A stretch of 64,000 nt of DNA from Apostichopus japonicus (taxonomy: Eukaryota; Echinodermata; Holothuroidea; Aspidochirotida; Stichopodidae), in assembly GCF_037975245.1 (NCBI RefSeq), contig NC_092580.1:33283501-33347500 (forward strand), written 5' to 3'. The notes under the pieces are model-generated. The model was not told the DNA's origin, did no database searches, and was given only the letters and a program-made list of their open reading frames with translations. Made by a program: the position numbers and the translations under genes. Position 1 is the stretch's first letter. Every line of letters starts with the position of its first letter. Shown piece by piece: positions 63,102 to 64,000 of this stretch.

Positions 63102-64000
63102 GTGTTAAATCTCGATATCTTAGTCTGAAATTTTAATCAAGTTTGAAGTTTGTGAAGAGGGTTAACTTTTTCAAAGTCATGTTGTCATTATTTTGTTCCC
63201 CAGAGTTTAAAGGAACCAGTAAACATGATCTTATTCATATATTAATTTTAGCTATTAGTAGTTTTATGTAGATTACCCTACCTACCAGACACCTTTGATA
63301 AATATCCACATTTTCTTCAAATCACACTTTTTTTTTAGAGGGGATGGGAGGGGGGTGTTATGGGCATGCTTTACCTCTTGCATATTCACAACTACATTTA
63401 CTGATGACGATGACGCAAATACCGCGTCCTGAAACCAGTCAAAGGTTTATATACTGTTGTTGGGGAACCATCGCCCCTGTCCCTGTTCCAATATCACGGT
63501 TCTTTATTGTTTGCCGTAACATTTCGTTACCTGTTTTATTCATATTGTTAATATGTTCTGTGCATCTGTTCAAGTTTTGACTGAAGGATATTCAAGTCTT
63601 TAGTGACTTTTATTTCATCTAATTATCTTCACCTCTACTACGGAATAGACTTTCCCTATTCCATACCATATCTGACTTCCATGCAGTGAATTGAAGTGGA
63701 TACTGTTAAGACTAGTACAACTGTCCTTGGATGAACTTTTAATCACTTATTAATTCCGCGCCGCGCCTTTTGATGAAGAACCTGTATCTTGAATCATCGC
63801 AAAGGCCCAGCTCTACTACACCATTGAGTGTATCGACCCAGTCTTAATAGATACATTATTTCTTTATATCTGGGGCTTAAGTTAACTGTCTTCGTTATTC
63901 ACTTATTTGTACCATTCACCTTTATTATTCATATTATTTGTAGAATATAGAACTATTATTATTCAAAATACCATTCGAAACCTTGTCGATCTTTTCTTTT
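63102..64000. other. Right-edge DNA without a recognised gene
   Basis: AT-rich sequence with a T-run and G-run near 63330-63355. No conserved coding or repeat structure was recognised. Confidence 0.4.

Overview
This window is animal nuclear DNA. It is AT-rich and intron-rich, has GT-AG splice sites throughout, and is crowded with transposon remnants, minisatellites and microsatellites. Nothing looks prokaryotic: no operons, no ribosome binding sites, and nearly all long open frames are simple repeats. The secreted fibrinogen-domain gene, the DNA-transposon families and the general texture suggest a marine deuterostome invertebrate. My best guess is an echinoderm, probably a sea cucumber; this is an inference from protein and repeat style, not a database match.

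Layout. 1-1070 (+): last three exons of a leucine-rich-repeat gene that enters from the left. 1.1-12.7 kb: intergenic DNA with a tandem repeat split by a Tc1/mariner-like MITE, a hammerhead-ribozyme-like fossil and a hAT-like MITE with an 8-bp target duplication. 12,755-16,525 (-): a complete five-exon secretory carboxylesterase (572 aa) ending in SDEL, a KDEL-type ER-retention signal. 17.4-18.6 kb: a foldback element with arms of about 174 bp around a tandem-repeat core. 20,466-35,681 (-): a complete 20-exon COPG gene (coatomer gamma, 871 aa); its introns hold a 17-bp minisatellite, a 1.37-kb hAT-like element, three copies of a ~150-bp repeat and other arrays. 36.1-38.0 kb: another inverted-repeat element and a CCATA/CCACA array. 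39,129-55,759 (+): a secreted fibrinogen-related protein (268 aa) built from five exons; its signal-peptide exon lies 12.9 kb upstream, across an intron carrying a broken LINE, a hAT-like MITE, satellites and a tRNA-like sequence. 55.7-57.5 kb: a tandem duplication that includes the last codons of that gene. 57.9-60.7 kb: a pyrimidine-rich minisatellite and two (AAT)n arrays bracketing an inverted L1-like LINE fragment. 61,149-63,101 (+): a frameshifted coding remnant of a cysteine-rich family.

The three complete genes are functionally unrelated: secretory-pathway hydrolase, COPI vesicle coat subunit, and secreted lectin-like protein. I joined exons by splice-site phase. The three CDS models sum to 1719, 2616 and 807 nt, all exact multiples of three. 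No previously unknown biochemical system is evident. The notable material is the ER-retention tail on the esterase, the distant signal exon, the structurally complete non-autonomous transposons with target-site duplications, and the microsatellite-bounded LINE inversion.
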